From: Pseudoalteromonas rubra | GTDB taxonomy: Bacteria > Pseudomonadota > Gammaproteobacteria > Enterobacterales > Alteromonadaceae | NCBI RefSeq assembly: GCF_005887095.1 | Contig: NZ_PNCI01000017.1 | Coordinates: 1 to 64,000 of the forward strand | Direction: 5' to 3' | DNA length: 64,000 bases | In this document: piece after piece, positions 47,369-56,308 of the stretch | Position numbering within the stretch: the stretch's first letter is position 1 | Layout of the letters: every line of letters begins with the position of its first letter | The notes under the pieces: model-generated | The model's input: only the letters and a program-made list of their open reading frames with translations | What the model was told of the DNA's origin: nothing | Databases searched by the model: none | Made by a program: the position numbers and the translations under genes

Positions 47369-48802
47369 TTATAGCGCTCCCTTCCATAGTATGGTCATGG
47401 GCTTTGACTCACTCAGTGCGTTGACTGACAGCACACCCACACTGCGTGACTGGAGTTGCACAGACTCCGTAGAGGGGATAGCCACTCCCAACACCTGATC
47501 CTGATCCTTCACCAGGATCATTTCGGATAGACCCTGAATATTCTTTCTGTTCAGAAATAACGTTGGGGTGGTGATAACCGGGTGATCAAGATGACCAGCC
47601 AATGTAAAGCTCTGTGGTTTTGGCAATAAAGTTTTCTGGTCTAAAATCTTTACTTTACCGCTGCGGTAAAACGCATAGATACCGGCAGCCTTCTTGTTGC
47701 TGCCAGCCAGTGAGTCAGTGAACTTTGCGGAATAATTGCCGTCATTGTTAACGATGACCGGGCTGGAGAGTAAGGCATCCTGCTCATACGGTGAACAGGT
47801 TACATTTGCTTTATCCGCTAAACGTACCATACAGGTTCGTCCCTGACCTTGTGCGTTCGTCTCGTTGTAATGCAGGTAATGCTCCGTGATGACAGGCGCA
47901 CTATTGACGACACCATCCAGTGTTAACACCCACTCCTGTTGCCATGAAACAGGTTTATTCTGTTCTTTGTGAGCCCGGAAAAAATACAACTTCCCATCGT
48001 GCGTCGAGAAAATAAGATGGTGCTTATCCTGAAAGACTGTGCGCTCAATAATGTCCAGGTTTAAGCCAAACAGGGGCTGTTTATAGTCGCTCTGGATCCC
48101 CTTGTTTAAGAATGGATTTTCCCTGACCGTCGCAAGATTAATCGAGGTAGACTTGCTTGCGCCATCGAATCCATAAGCCGTCAACGTAAATGTCGAGTCG
48201 CCATGTACATTAAAAGCGTGCGTACCACTGTTAAGCGCTGAAAGCTGTGCCACGCTGCGACCGCCATTTTGCGCGTGTGAAATCGTCACACTGGTTGCGC
48301 CAGTCAATTCCCAGCCAACTCGAACTGGGCTACCAACCTCTACTGCGCTGTAGTTCTGGGTGTAAAACGCTTTGATGTCTAAATTATCGCTGACATTGCT
48401 ATTTTCAGGGTTGCTTGATGAACAGCCGTATTTATGGCAGGCAAGAACCCGATAACGGCCCGTCCCTTTATGCCGGTAAAAACGACCCGTTATCTGAGTG
48501 GCTACAACCTGCCAGGCTCCTCCTTCAAATTTGTGTATTTGGTAGTATTCGGCCTGTGGTGACGGTGTCCAGGCAAGACTTGTATATCCATCAAGTTCCT
48601 GGCTTGAGAGTTTAACTATCGCGTCCGGACGCAATTCTATCGGAATAAATGTCGTTATTTCACCGACATTAATAGGTACATACGCTTGCTCAAACCCTTC
48701 GGTGGCTTTTGAACCAAGTGGATAGAGTAAACACATATTGAACAGTGCATACAAAAGAGAGAACCTCCTCCCTCCTTGAGTGAAACCTTGCATAATAAAC
48801 AT
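47369..48802 (-). CDS. Exported partner protein of the RHS giant (fibronectin/propeller type)
   Basis: This 477-aa protein has an N-terminal hydrophobic signal (about residues 10-33), a fibronectin-III-like domain (about 60-140, with YTSLAWTPSPQAEYYQIHKF), an Ig-like segment (about 150-230), and a PQQ/propeller-like region (about 240-450, with HLIFSTHDGKLYFFRAH). The same kinds of domain occur at the N-terminus of the RHS giant, so the two may be related by duplication or may assemble together. The stop codon is one base from the RHS start (TAA-C-ATG), so translation is probably coupled. No catalytic motif is visible. A chaperone, adhesion or surface-anchoring role is conjecture. The ATG at 48802 has a weak ribosome binding site; the ATG nine bases downstream is an alternative. 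Confidence 0.75.
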   Translation of the reverse strand: MFIMQGFTQGGRRFSLLYALFNMCLLYPLGSKATEGFEQAYVPINVGEITTFIPIELRPDAIVKLSSQELDGYTSLAWTPSPQAEYYQIHKFEGGAWQVVATQITGRFYRHKGTGRYRVLACHKYGCSSSNPENSNVSDNLDIKAFYTQNYSAVEVGSPVRVGWELTGATSVTISHAQNGGRSVAQLSALNSGTHAFNVHGDSTFTLTAYGFDGASKSTSINLATVRENPFLNKGIQSDYKQPLFGLNLDIIERTVFQDKHHLIFSTHDGKLYFFRAHKEQNKPVSWQQEWVLTLDGVVNSAPVITEHYLHYNETNAQGQGRTCMVRLADKANVTCSPYEQDALLSSPVIVNNDGNYSAKFTDSLAGSNKKAAGIYAFYRSGKVKILDQKTLLPKPQSFTLAGHLDHPVITTPTLFLNRKNIQGLSEMILVKDQDQVLGVAIPSTESVQLQSRSVGVLSVNALSESKPMTILWKGAL

Positions 48803-49302
48803 CCCGTGACAGAAAAATCCAAGACCCCCTTGCCAGATATACTCATTAACGCATAAAACCTAAGCCACACATTTTCTTATTCTGATTTAGGTAACGTATT
48901 AATAAATAAAACGAAATACTGGCCCCTCGCCCGATTTATAATCCATCAGAGGCAAGATGGTCAAAAAACAGCTGATATTGTATTGTTCACCTACTATTCA
49001 GGTCAACCAAAAAAGGAACAGTGATTCTTCCACAACACAGTGGCTTCAAGCTCCTTCATTTTGATCATGCAGGGTCTTCTTTACCTGTGTATTGCAAAGG
49101 TACATTCCCCCTCTGATGAATCAATTCATAACATGCAAAATAGGTGCATATTATTATTTATTTCATCGCAATCTGAGTTACAAATTACCCATTGCAGGAA
49201 ATAGCAATAGGCGCCCGGTGATCCGTCTTTTAAGTAATGCGGTAAGTGCATTAATCGGAACCGGCTTTACCTTTAAAAAAAATAAACAAAGGAATAAACA
49301 GC
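48803..49302. promoter_or_regulatory. 500-bp divergent intergenic region upstream of the RHS operon
   Basis: This AT-rich stretch lies between the minus-strand RHS operon and the plus-strand XRE regulator and must hold both promoters. An open frame from 49092 overlaps the XRE start out of frame and has no ribosome binding site, so I do not call it. I see no strong palindrome. Confidence 0.5.
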
Positions 49303-49536
49303 ATGGATTTCTTTTCCCGTTATATTACCGGTGATGATCTTAGGAAGTTAAGAAAGAACAAAGGGGTAACAACGCAGGCGATGGCAACTCAGCTGGGGGT
49401 TTGTCGTAAGACTTATGAAAACTGGGAGCGAGATGTGGGCCAGCCAAAGCTCAATCAGTTCTTTGCCATGGTGACTTTTTGCTCTGTAGATGTATCTGAC
49501 TTTTTGACCAAGATACGCCAGCACGGCCAGGCATAA
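49303..49536 (+). CDS. XRE-family helix-turn-helix regulator
   Basis: This 77-aa protein is almost entirely one HTH_3-type domain: LRKLRKNKGVTTQAMATQLGVCRKTYENWERDVGQPKLNQFFAM has the five-helix pattern with the turn between residues about 26 and 45. AAAGGA lies nine bases before the ATG. It is divergent from the RHS toxin operon across 500 bp, so control of that operon is plausible but unproven. Small XRE proteins are also common in toxin-antitoxin pairs, but the next gene is on the opposite strand with its own start. The perfect 9-bp hairpin at 49544-49576 follows. Confidence 0.88.
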   Translation: MDFFSRYITGDDLRKLRKNKGVTTQAMATQLGVCRKTYENWERDVGQPKLNQFFAMVTFCSVDVSDFLTKIRQHGQA

Positions 49537-49543
49537 TTAAAAT

Positions 49544-49576
49544 CCCTCAGAGCATGTTTAAACCTTACTCTGAGGG
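49544..49576. terminator. Bidirectional hairpin between convergent genes
   Basis: A perfect 9-bp stem CCCTCAGAG/CTCTGAGGG with a 15-nt loop lies between the convergent XRE gene and the HExxH-protein gene. T tracts are short on both sides. Confidence 0.5.
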
Positions 49577-49593
49577 TGAATTCTCAACCGTAT

Positions 49594-50127
49594 CTAAGCT
49601 TCTGCAAGCTGCTGCGGCAATTCTGTTACCCAGCGTATTTCTCTCATCCAATTCGTCATCTTGGGAAACCCCTTATCCGGGCAGGTCATATCCCATGCTG
49701 TGAGCAGCGGATCGCCAAATACCCCACCGTTTTGGAAGCTTTCCTTCAGAGCCTGATTCATACCCTGATAGCTATTTTCCGGGAACACCAGATCAATAGG
49801 TAAGCCTAGGTGCCAAATCGCAGCAACAGACCAGGCGGTTGCCGCCATCTCTTCACCGTCCATCGCTTGTTTCTCACGTCCGTTTTTAAGCCCGTTTTTG
49901 TAAACATCTTTGTGCAGCTGTGATCTGAATATCGGCTCACACACCGCAATATGGCCCGCCTCATGGAGTATGTCTCCCGCGCAAACCAGCTTATCAACAT
50001 CTATATGTAGTACGCCATACACGATTTGTAGTCCCGGCAGAAACATCTCGCCCTCAACAGGGCACAGCCTATGAGGCAAATTAATATCGCTCAGAAAGTC
50101 ACAGATGATTTGGGTATCTCGATCCAT
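49594..50127 (-). CDS. Hypothetical protein with HExxH metalloprotease-like motif
   Basis: This is a 177-aa protein from the ATG at 50127, which has AAGGAG six bases upstream; the frame is open nine codons further to 50154. A HEAGH motif occurs in GDILHEAGHIAV near residue 75, the zinc-binding and catalytic pattern of zincins. A later Glu-rich helix (GEEMAATAWSVAAIWHLGL) could supply a third ligand. I do not recognise a named family. No signal peptide is present. The neighbours (XRE regulator on one side, trmN6 on the other) do not reveal a partner. It might be a small intracellular metallopeptidase or a protein with a structural zinc site. Confidence 0.65.
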   Translation of the reverse strand: MDRDTQIICDFLSDINLPHRLCPVEGEMFLPGLQIVYGVLHIDVDKLVCAGDILHEAGHIAVCEPIFRSQLHKDVYKNGLKNGREKQAMDGEEMAATAWSVAAIWHLGLPIDLVFPENSYQGMNQALKESFQNGGVFGDPLLTAWDMTCPDKGFPKMTNWMREIRWVTELPQQLAEA

Positions 50128-50261
50128 TGTCGGCTCCTTGCACTGGGCATGCATTGACCCAGTTTAGTCTTATTTGGCTAGTTGCGAGTGTAGCGCTTTT
50201 AAAACACCTTAGGTATTACATAAGATTACTGCATGAGTGCCCATTACGCCGCCCTTCTGAG

Positions 50262-50960
50262 TCACATTTTTAGATAGAAATCACGACACAGATCAATAAA
50301 CGCCTCGCTATACTCCCCCATTTTGTTTCTCACACACAGACTGTGCAGCTCTTGCGTGGTTTGGTTGCGGTGGAATTCCAGCATCAGCCTGCTGACAGGC
50401 TTATCCGGTGTCATGGACACATCGCAGCGACGCGCAAGATGCAAACCGTGCTGCTGTGCCAGCGCGATAAATGCAAGACCTTCCTGAGCTGGCAAAATCA
50501 CCGCCAGCCGACCTTGCTCGTGACTGTGGCACATAAATGCGTCTATAAGCTGGACAAAACTCAAACTGTCTGTGTGCCGTGCGGTGTTACGGGCAGCATC
50601 AGGCCCTTTTAAGCTGTGATTAAAGTACGGTGGATTGCTGATCACCAAATCATAAGGCTGATCTGAGATGAATGTCTGGATGGGTGTCTGGTGTATAGAA
50701 ATATCCGGCCAGGGGCTGGCGTGAATATTGTCAGTGGCGTCCAGACAAGCCTGCGCATCAATTTCAACCGCATCGATTACAAGCCTTGGGGCGCGCTGTT
50801 TGCACATCAAACTCAGTAATCCCGTGCCAGCGCCAATGTCGAGCATGCGCTGCGCGCGCGCCACATCTACCCAGGCGCCGAATAACACGCCATCGGTCGA
50901 CACCTTCATTGCACTGCGTGATTGTGCCACCGTAAATTGCTTAAATGCAAAGCCAGCCAT
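50262..50960 (-). CDS. trmN6: tRNA1(Val) (adenine(37)-N6)-methyltransferase
   Basis: TrmN6 (YfiC) methylates N6 of A37 in tRNA1-Val using S-adenosylmethionine. This 232-aa protein has the SAM-binding motif MLDIGAGTGLLSLMCKQR (near residue 30) and the N6-adenine catalytic motif NPPYF (near 105). The ATG at 50960 follows AAGGAG by six bases; the frame is open ten codons upstream but that extension is not in the family. The gene is divergent from srmB, the same arrangement as yfiC-srmB in E. coli, which supports both identifications. Confidence 0.94.
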   Translation of the reverse strand: MAGFAFKQFTVAQSRSAMKVSTDGVLFGAWVDVARAQRMLDIGAGTGLLSLMCKQRAPRLVIDAVEIDAQACLDATDNIHASPWPDISIHQTPIQTFISDQPYDLVISNPPYFNHSLKGPDAARNTARHTDSLSFVQLIDAFMCHSHEQGRLAVILPAQEGLAFIALAQQHGLHLARRCDVSMTPDKPVSRLMLEFHRNQTTQELHSLCVRNKMGEYSEAFIDLCRDFYLKM

Positions 50961-51027
50961 TTTGCTCCTTTGAGAAACCCGGATTGCCAAGTATAATTCC
51001 GCTATTGTCCTTTATTTGTGATGCACT

Positions 51028-52260
51028 ATGCAATTTACTGAATTCGATCTCGACGGCACGCTACTGACTGCCATAAAAAAAATGGGCTTTGAGCAAGCCA
51101 CCAGCATTCAACAGCTGGCCATTCCGGAGGCCCTGATGGGCCGCGATATCCTTGCTTCGGCGCCAACTGGCACAGGTAAAACAGCCGCCTTCCTGATCCC
51201 GGCAATTCAGTATTTGATGGATTTCCCGCGTCGCGATCCCGGCTTTGCCCGTGTGCTGATCATGACACCGACCCGCGAGCTGGCCTACCAGGTGTTTGAG
51301 CAATGCGAAGCGCTGGCTGCAGGCACGCACCTGAAAATCGGGGTGGTGACCGGGGGAATAAACTACGGCAGTCACAAAGAGATCTTCGAAAAGAACAACG
51401 ACATTCTGATAGCCACACCGGGGCGTTTGATGGAATACCTCGAAACCGAGAACTTCCATGCCGATAACGTTGAGCTGTTGATCCTCGACGAAGCTGACCG
51501 CATGCTCGACCTGGGCTTTAAAAAAGAAATGCTCAAGATCTGCAACGAAGCAAAAAATCGCCGTCAGTGTTTCCTGTTTTCAGCGACTCTGGAAGGCGAC
51601 AGTGTAGAGCTATTTGCCGAGCGTATCTTAAAAGATCCGGCGCTGCTTGAAGCCGAATCAACGCGCAAAGAAAAAGGCAAAATTCATCAGTGGATCCACC
51701 TGGCTGATGATTACGAGCATAAACTGGCGATGCTGGCCAGCCTGCTACAAAGCGAAGAAGTGACCAAGGCCATCGTGTTTGTCAAAACCCGTGAGCGTCT
51801 CGAAAAACTGGTTGGCGAGTTATACACCCAGGACATCAAAACCACCTGGCTGCGTGGTGAAATGCCGCAGGACAAGCGCATGGCCGCCATGGCCAGCTTC
51901 CACAGTGGTCGCACCCGCATTCTGATCGCCACCGATGTGGCGGCACGTGGTATCGACGTTGCGGATATCAGCCATGTCATTAACTTTGATATGCCGCGGA
52001 CCGCCGACATTTATGTCCACCGTATTGGCCGTACCGGTCGTGCCGGTAAAAAAGGCACCGCTATTTCACTGGTTGAGGCCCATGATGCTGAGATCCTCGG
52101 TAAGGTTGAGCGCTATACAGAGCAGAAACTAAAACGCCGCGTGATTGAAGGGCTGGAGCCAAAACACAAAGAAGCTAAGCTGCCGAAAAAGAAAAAAGAT
52201 CCGGCAAAAATCAAAGCCAAGAAAAAGGCCGCCAAAGTCAAAGCGAAAAAGAAAAAGTAG
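51028..52260 (+). CDS. srmB: ATP-dependent RNA helicase SrmB
   Basis: SrmB is a DEAD-box helicase that helps assemble the 50S ribosomal subunit. This 410-aa protein has the motifs in order: Q-motif region (GFEQATSIQQLAIP), Walker A APTGTGKT (near residue 47), PTRELA, TGG, TPGR, DEAD (near 155), SAT, then helicase C-terminal domain motifs including ATDVAARGID and HRIGRTGRAG. The sequence FSATLEGDSVELFAERIL and the ending in a Lys-rich tail match SrmB specifically. It is divergent from trmN6 with a short shared promoter region, and a GC-rich terminator hairpin follows. Confidence 0.95.
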   Translation: MQFTEFDLDGTLLTAIKKMGFEQATSIQQLAIPEALMGRDILASAPTGTGKTAAFLIPAIQYLMDFPRRDPGFARVLIMTPTRELAYQVFEQCEALAAGTHLKIGVVTGGINYGSHKEIFEKNNDILIATPGRLMEYLETENFHADNVELLILDEADRMLDLGFKKEMLKICNEAKNRRQCFLFSATLEGDSVELFAERILKDPALLEAESTRKEKGKIHQWIHLADDYEHKLAMLASLLQSEEVTKAIVFVKTRERLEKLVGELYTQDIKTTWLRGEMPQDKRMAAMASFHSGRTRILIATDVAARGIDVADISHVINFDMPRTADIYVHRIGRTGRAGKKGTAISLVEAHDAEILGKVERYTEQKLKRRVIEGLEPKHKEAKLPKKKKDPAKIKAKKKAAKVKAKKKK

Positions 52261-52277
52261 CCTGACCTGAGCCATAT

Positions 52278-52306
52278 CAGGACGCCGCCCGGCGTCCTGC
52301 ATTTTC
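52278..52306 (+). terminator. Intrinsic terminator after srmB
   Basis: A perfect 9-bp stem CAGGACGCC/GGCGTCCTG with a 4-nt loop is followed by CATTTTCC, starting 18 bases after the srmB stop. Confidence 0.8.
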
Positions 52307-52428
52307 CTTCCTCTCCTTATTACTCCCTTTATTTTTTATCCTGACGATAAAAATAACTCGCGAGCTAAGCACTGCTTTTGTCGTTATAGTCGCCAAAAAT
52401 AAGCCTGATTAAGTGATCTATTCCGACA

Positions 52429-53475
52429 GTGAAAATTTGTTTTATTATGTACCCGTGGGAGCGGGTTGACGCCGAGAACGACAGTACCCTGCGCCTGATC
52501 CACGAAGCAGTGTCGCGCAATCACATTGTTGCCATTACCACAGTCAATGCCCTGACCATACGCGACAGCGTCGCCAGCGCGTTTTGCGACGTATTCGTTA
52601 AGCAGGACAAGGTCTCCGACAACTTCGTCAGTTTTTACAACAAAGCCCAGTTTAAACGTACTCAGTTACCGCTGGCCGGGTTTGATGTGATTTTTATGCG
52701 CGCCAATCCGCCGCTCGATACCCTGGCCATGAACTTTCTAGATTCTGTGCGCGACGATACCTTCATCGTGAACGACATCGATGGGCTGCGAATTGCTAAC
52801 AATAAGCTGTATACCGCGTCCTTTCAGGGCACCGCGAGTGAGTTTATACCGGCCACCCATGTATCCAAAAACAAAGAGTACCTGGAGCGGATCTTCGCCG
52901 AGTCCAGCTGCGACAAAATGATCCTCAAGCCACTCGATGGCTACGGTGGCCGCGGTGTCATTGTGCTGGAGAAAAGCGCCAAGCAAAGTTTCAGCTCCCT
53001 GCTGGAGTTTTATATTGGTGGCGATGAGTCTGGCAAAGGCAGCAATTATGTGATTTTGCAGGAGTATGTGCCCGGCGCTGCAGAGGGCGATGTACGGATC
53101 CTGATGCTCAATGGCGAGCCCATTGGAGCGATGAAACGCATTCCGGCCAGCAATGAAGTACGCGCCAATGTGCATGCCGGTGGCAAAGTGGTTAAACACA
53201 AACTGACCGCGCAGGAGCAGGCGCTGTGCAAGCACATTGGCCCTAAACTGGTACGCGATGGCCTGTACTTTGTTGGCATTGATGTGATTGGCGGCAAGCT
53301 GATTGAAGTGAATGTGCTCAGTCCGGGCGGGATCTCTCGCATCAATCGTCTGAACCGCACCCGTTTGCAGGTACAGGTGATCGACTTTGTTGAAAGTGTG
53401 GTGCATGCCAAAGAGCTGGTAAACCATCGTAAAAATGCATTTCGTCAGGTAATTGAAGATGCCCATGCAGTCTGA
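52429..53475 (+). CDS. Glutathione synthetase-like ATP-grasp ligase
   Basis: This 348-aa protein has the GshB-type fold. An N-terminal pre-ATP-grasp domain (about 1-120) begins MKICFIMYPWERVDAENDSTLRLI and continues MRANPPLDTLAMNFLD. The ATP-grasp domain holds KMILKPLDGYGGRGVIVLEK (near residue 165) and the Mg2+/substrate motif LIEVNVLSPGGISRINRLN (near 288). GshB joins gamma-glutamylcysteine and glycine, but genuine gshB genes usually sit elsewhere. Here the gene overlaps one encoding an N-formylglutamate amidohydrolase/DUF1704 fusion, so it is more likely to be a GshB paralogue that ligates another amino acid or peptide. The start is GTG. No close upstream ribosome binding site is obvious. 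Confidence 0.85.
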   Translation: MKICFIMYPWERVDAENDSTLRLIHEAVSRNHIVAITTVNALTIRDSVASAFCDVFVKQDKVSDNFVSFYNKAQFKRTQLPLAGFDVIFMRANPPLDTLAMNFLDSVRDDTFIVNDIDGLRIANNKLYTASFQGTASEFIPATHVSKNKEYLERIFAESSCDKMILKPLDGYGGRGVIVLEKSAKQSFSSLLEFYIGGDESGKGSNYVILQEYVPGAAEGDVRILMLNGEPIGAMKRIPASNEVRANVHAGGKVVKHKLTAQEQALCKHIGPKLVRDGLYFVGIDVIGGKLIEVNVLSPGGISRINRLNRTRLQVQVIDFVESVVHAKELVNHRKNAFRQVIEDAHAV

Positions 53476-55444
53476 ACAAGCGCTGGTCGCGGCCCTTGCC
53501 GCCCAGCAACCCTTTGAAGGGGAAGTGGCCGGCGGTGCCGTGTATTTGCACATCCGCGAATATGTGCCTTATGTGGCAACAGCCGTCCATGCCGGGAGCC
53601 GCTTGCGGACCTCCTTGCACGGCAATATGGCGCTGAGCGAACAGGCCCGTTTTGAAGAGGAAGATCCCCACACCGGCGAGCTGATTGATGCCATGCCGAT
53701 TGTGTTGATAGCCCGTGACTCCCGTTACGAGTACGATCTCAATCGTGCCCCGCAGCAGGCCATTTATACCCAGGCGTGGGGCAAAGAAGTCTGGCAACAG
53801 CAGCCCGACGGCACCGAGCGCGATCTCAGTCTGTCTAAACATGCGGCCTACTATCAGGTGCTTAAGCTGGTACTGGATACACTGGAGAAAAAATTCGCTG
53901 CCTGTCTGGTGTTCGACATTCACAGCTATAACTGGCAGGTTCGCCAGTATGACTTTGCGCCCGACTTTAACTTGGGGACCGCTCAGCTTGATGCACTGCG
54001 CTGGCGTCCGGTGTTTAATACCCTCAGGCAACAGCTGTGCCGCAAGAAGTTTCAGGGCGCGCCGCTGAGCTTTGCGGAGAACAGCGTATTTCAGGGTGAC
54101 GGCTATCAGGCCACGTTTATCACTAAAACATATAAAAACACCCTGATCCTGCCGCTGGAAGTGCGTAAGTTCTTTATGGACGAGCTGACCGGGGAGCTCT
54201 ACCCGCTGGTGTTCGAAAAGCTCAAGCGCAATTTGCATATTGCCCTGACCCAGACCGCGCGGTTTTTTATTAAACGCTATTGCTCCAAAGCAATGGTGCA
54301 GTTTAACCATGTTCAGCAACATATAGACCCGGCCATCAAGGTAGTCGATCTGGCGCTGTATAAACTGGCCCGCAACCTGGACACTCTGCATTATGTCAAC
54401 CCAACGAACATTGCTCAGGAAAAACGCCGTTTCTTTAACAAAAGCCATTACCGGCCCCAGTTTAAGTATCGTCCGCTGCGCATGGATCCCTATGAATTTA
54501 AAGAGCAACTCTATCGCTTGCCCGTGGCGGACATCGGCGATCCGCTGATCAAAGACATTTATCGCAAGCTGATTGATAACTTTGCCACTAAAATTGACGT
54601 GATCACTCAGGTCGGCAAAGAGCAGTTTTTATATAACTCGCTGCGTTACTATGGTGAACCCAGTGTTGATGACATCGCCAATGCGCGCTTTATCATTCAT
54701 GCCACAGAGCCACAGCCGGCGGCCCCAAAAACCATTAATGCCGAGCAGGCGCTGGGCCGGTTTGAGCAGGCCATTGCACAAATGCAGCTGCCCTGTAAGG
54801 TGAGCCTGTCCACTAAGCTGGTGGCAAAAGCCATGGTGGATAATGGCAAGAAAACCCTGCTGGTTAACAGCACGGCGATGTTCTCTGAGCTGGATGTTCG
54901 GGCGCTGATAGAGCATGAAATTGGTGTACACCTGCTCACCACGCTCAATGCCGAGCAACAGCCGCTGCACCTGCTGCGTCTGGGGCTGCCGGGTAATACC
55001 TATACCCAGGAAGGCCTGGCGATTTTCCGTGAGTTCCAGTCGGGGAATATCAACCTGATGCGCCTGAAAACCCTGGCGCTGCGGGTGCTGGCGGTAGATA
55101 AAATGGTCAAAGGTGAGCAGTTTTATCAGGTGTATGAGTTTTTGCGTGATACCAGTTATCTGGGCAGCGCCGAGGCGTTTGGCCTGACGACGCGAGTGTT
55201 CCGCGGTGGCGGATTTACTAAAGACCATTTATATCTGAAAGGCTTCAGAGACGTGGTGAAGCTGTCGCAGCAGCGCTCGCTGGATAATCTTTATCTGGGC
55301 AAAACCGGGCTGGCACAACTGGATGCCATTGATATGCTGGTTGAACGTCAGTTACTGGATAAACCGGCCTACCTGCCGGATTATAGCCGTGACCCAGAAC
55401 ACCCGGATGCGATCCTCAGCTATCTGATCAGCTGTATAAAATAA
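53459..55444 (+). CDS. N-formylglutamate amidohydrolase and DUF1704 (QEGLA-motif) fusion protein
   Basis: This 661-aa protein has two halves. Residues about 20-290 resemble N-formylglutamate amidohydrolases (VHAGSRLRTS, ARDSRYEYDLNR, VFDIHSYNWQ). Residues about 300-655 are a DUF1704 domain, also annotated as flavohemoglobin expression-modulating QEGLA protein, with HEIGVH at 486-491 and TQEGLA with the QEGLA at 517-521. HExxxH is the unusual zinc motif of this family, whose animal relatives (MATCAP) remove C-terminal tyrosine from tubulin. The QEGLA glutamate is probably the third zinc ligand. The start chosen is ATG at 53459, overlapping the ATP-grasp gene by 17 bases; ATG at 53465 and an upstream TTG are alternatives. 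A ligase next to two amide or peptide hydrolases suggests synthesis and trimming of a small peptide or modified amino acid. Confidence 0.88.
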   Translation: MPMQSEQALVAALAAQQPFEGEVAGGAVYLHIREYVPYVATAVHAGSRLRTSLHGNMALSEQARFEEEDPHTGELIDAMPIVLIARDSRYEYDLNRAPQQAIYTQAWGKEVWQQQPDGTERDLSLSKHAAYYQVLKLVLDTLEKKFAACLVFDIHSYNWQVRQYDFAPDFNLGTAQLDALRWRPVFNTLRQQLCRKKFQGAPLSFAENSVFQGDGYQATFITKTYKNTLILPLEVRKFFMDELTGELYPLVFEKLKRNLHIALTQTARFFIKRYCSKAMVQFNHVQQHIDPAIKVVDLALYKLARNLDTLHYVNPTNIAQEKRRFFNKSHYRPQFKYRPLRMDPYEFKEQLYRLPVADIGDPLIKDIYRKLIDNFATKIDVITQVGKEQFLYNSLRYYGEPSVDDIANARFIIHATEPQPAAPKTINAEQALGRFEQAIAQMQLPCKVSLSTKLVAKAMVDNGKKTLLVNSTAMFSELDVRALIEHEIGVHLLTTLNAEQQPLHLLRLGLPGNTYTQEGLAIFREFQSGNINLMRLKTLALRVLAVDKMVKGEQFYQVYEFLRDTSYLGSAEAFGLTTRVFRGGGFTKDHLYLKGFRDVVKLSQQRSLDNLYLGKTGLAQLDAIDMLVERQLLDKPAYLPDYSRDPEHPDAILSYLISCIK

Positions 55445-55513
55445 GCCAACGGCTTTTATCTTGTCAGACACGGGGTTACACTGCATACAGTACTCACTGA
55501 TGCAGGAACCCCG

Positions 55514-56308
55514 ATGCTCACAGCACAACAAGTCACCGATCTGGAAGTGTATCTGGCCCATTTACGCCTGAAGATTGACCCCGCACTGGCACAAAAGTAC
55601 CCTACTTTTGCTGGCAAGCGTTATCCGCTCGGGCGCTGCAAAGAAGTCCGCAATGCCATCCAGGATCTGCTCAAAGCCGAGCTGGCAAAAGAACCCGTTG
55701 CGGCACCACTACAACCGCTCAAAGCCCTGCTAGACAGCGGCCTGACGCTCGAGCCGGTATGGGGCTCGCTGCGCGATGAGTATTTTCAGAATGCGCTGGT
55801 GGCCGGACCCTGGTACCTGGATGCAGCCAACGATACCGTCAACCCCAATAAACCCCGGGTCGAGATCCGCTTACTCGCAGAATCTGGGTTTGGTGCCATT
55901 ACCAGCTTTGAACAGTTCGTTAAAATCGCTCGCAGCTACTGGGAGGTCGACGTCTATCGTAATGAGATTTTCCCTGCACTGGCGCCATTTATGCCTTTGG
56001 TGTGTGTGAGCCATACCGGTGTCAGCTGGTTTGCCGCCGCCAACGACGACATGCTGCTGCTGGCACGCGACAGTGCCTTTGAGTTGGTCGAGCGGGTGCT
56101 GCCCACTTTGCCTGCACCGCCACCGGCACTCATCGACAAATGGCACAGCGCCGCGGCCAGTGTTGATATGCCCAGCCAGCTGTTAAAAGCACAAACACAC
56201 AGTGCTCAGGCCATGTGCCAGCACTACCGCAGCGAGGGCAAACATCAGGATATCCTGTTTCGCGATGAAGTGGTGCTGGCCTACCTCAGCCTGCCGGTAA
56301 ACGTGTAG
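55514..56308 (+). CDS. Conserved-type hypothetical protein
   Basis: This 264-aa soluble protein has no signal peptide or membrane segment and is of no family I recognise. It is helical at the N-terminus (LEVYLAHLRLKIDPALAQKYPTFAGKRYPLGRCKEVRN) with a mixed alpha/beta body. AGGAA lies eight bases before the ATG. It follows the FGase-DUF1704 gene by 70 bp on the same strand and may share its operon, but nothing in the sequence ties it to peptide chemistry. Its 3' end overlaps the convergent MFS gene by 23 bases, so transcription from the two sides interferes or is coordinated. Confidence 0.7.
   Translation: MLTAQQVTDLEVYLAHLRLKIDPALAQKYPTFAGKRYPLGRCKEVRNAIQDLLKAELAKEPVAAPLQPLKALLDSGLTLEPVWGSLRDEYFQNALVAGPWYLDAANDTVNPNKPRVEIRLLAESGFGAITSFEQFVKIARSYWEVDVYRNEIFPALAPFMPLVCVSHTGVSWFAAANDDMLLLARDSAFELVERVLPTLPAPPPALIDKWHSAAASVDMPSQLLKAQTHSAQAMCQHYRSEGKHQDILFRDEVVLAYLSLPVNV

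Noticed and set aside
49092..49334. 80-codon frame overlapping the XRE gene start
   Set aside because: It overlaps the XRE gene out of frame, has no start signal and is low in protein-like character.
53342..54508. 388-codon open frame on the minus strand
   Set aside because: It lies wholly opposite the well-supported FGase-DUF1704 gene and the end of the ATP-grasp gene, has no recognisable domain, and reflects codon bias of the coding strand.
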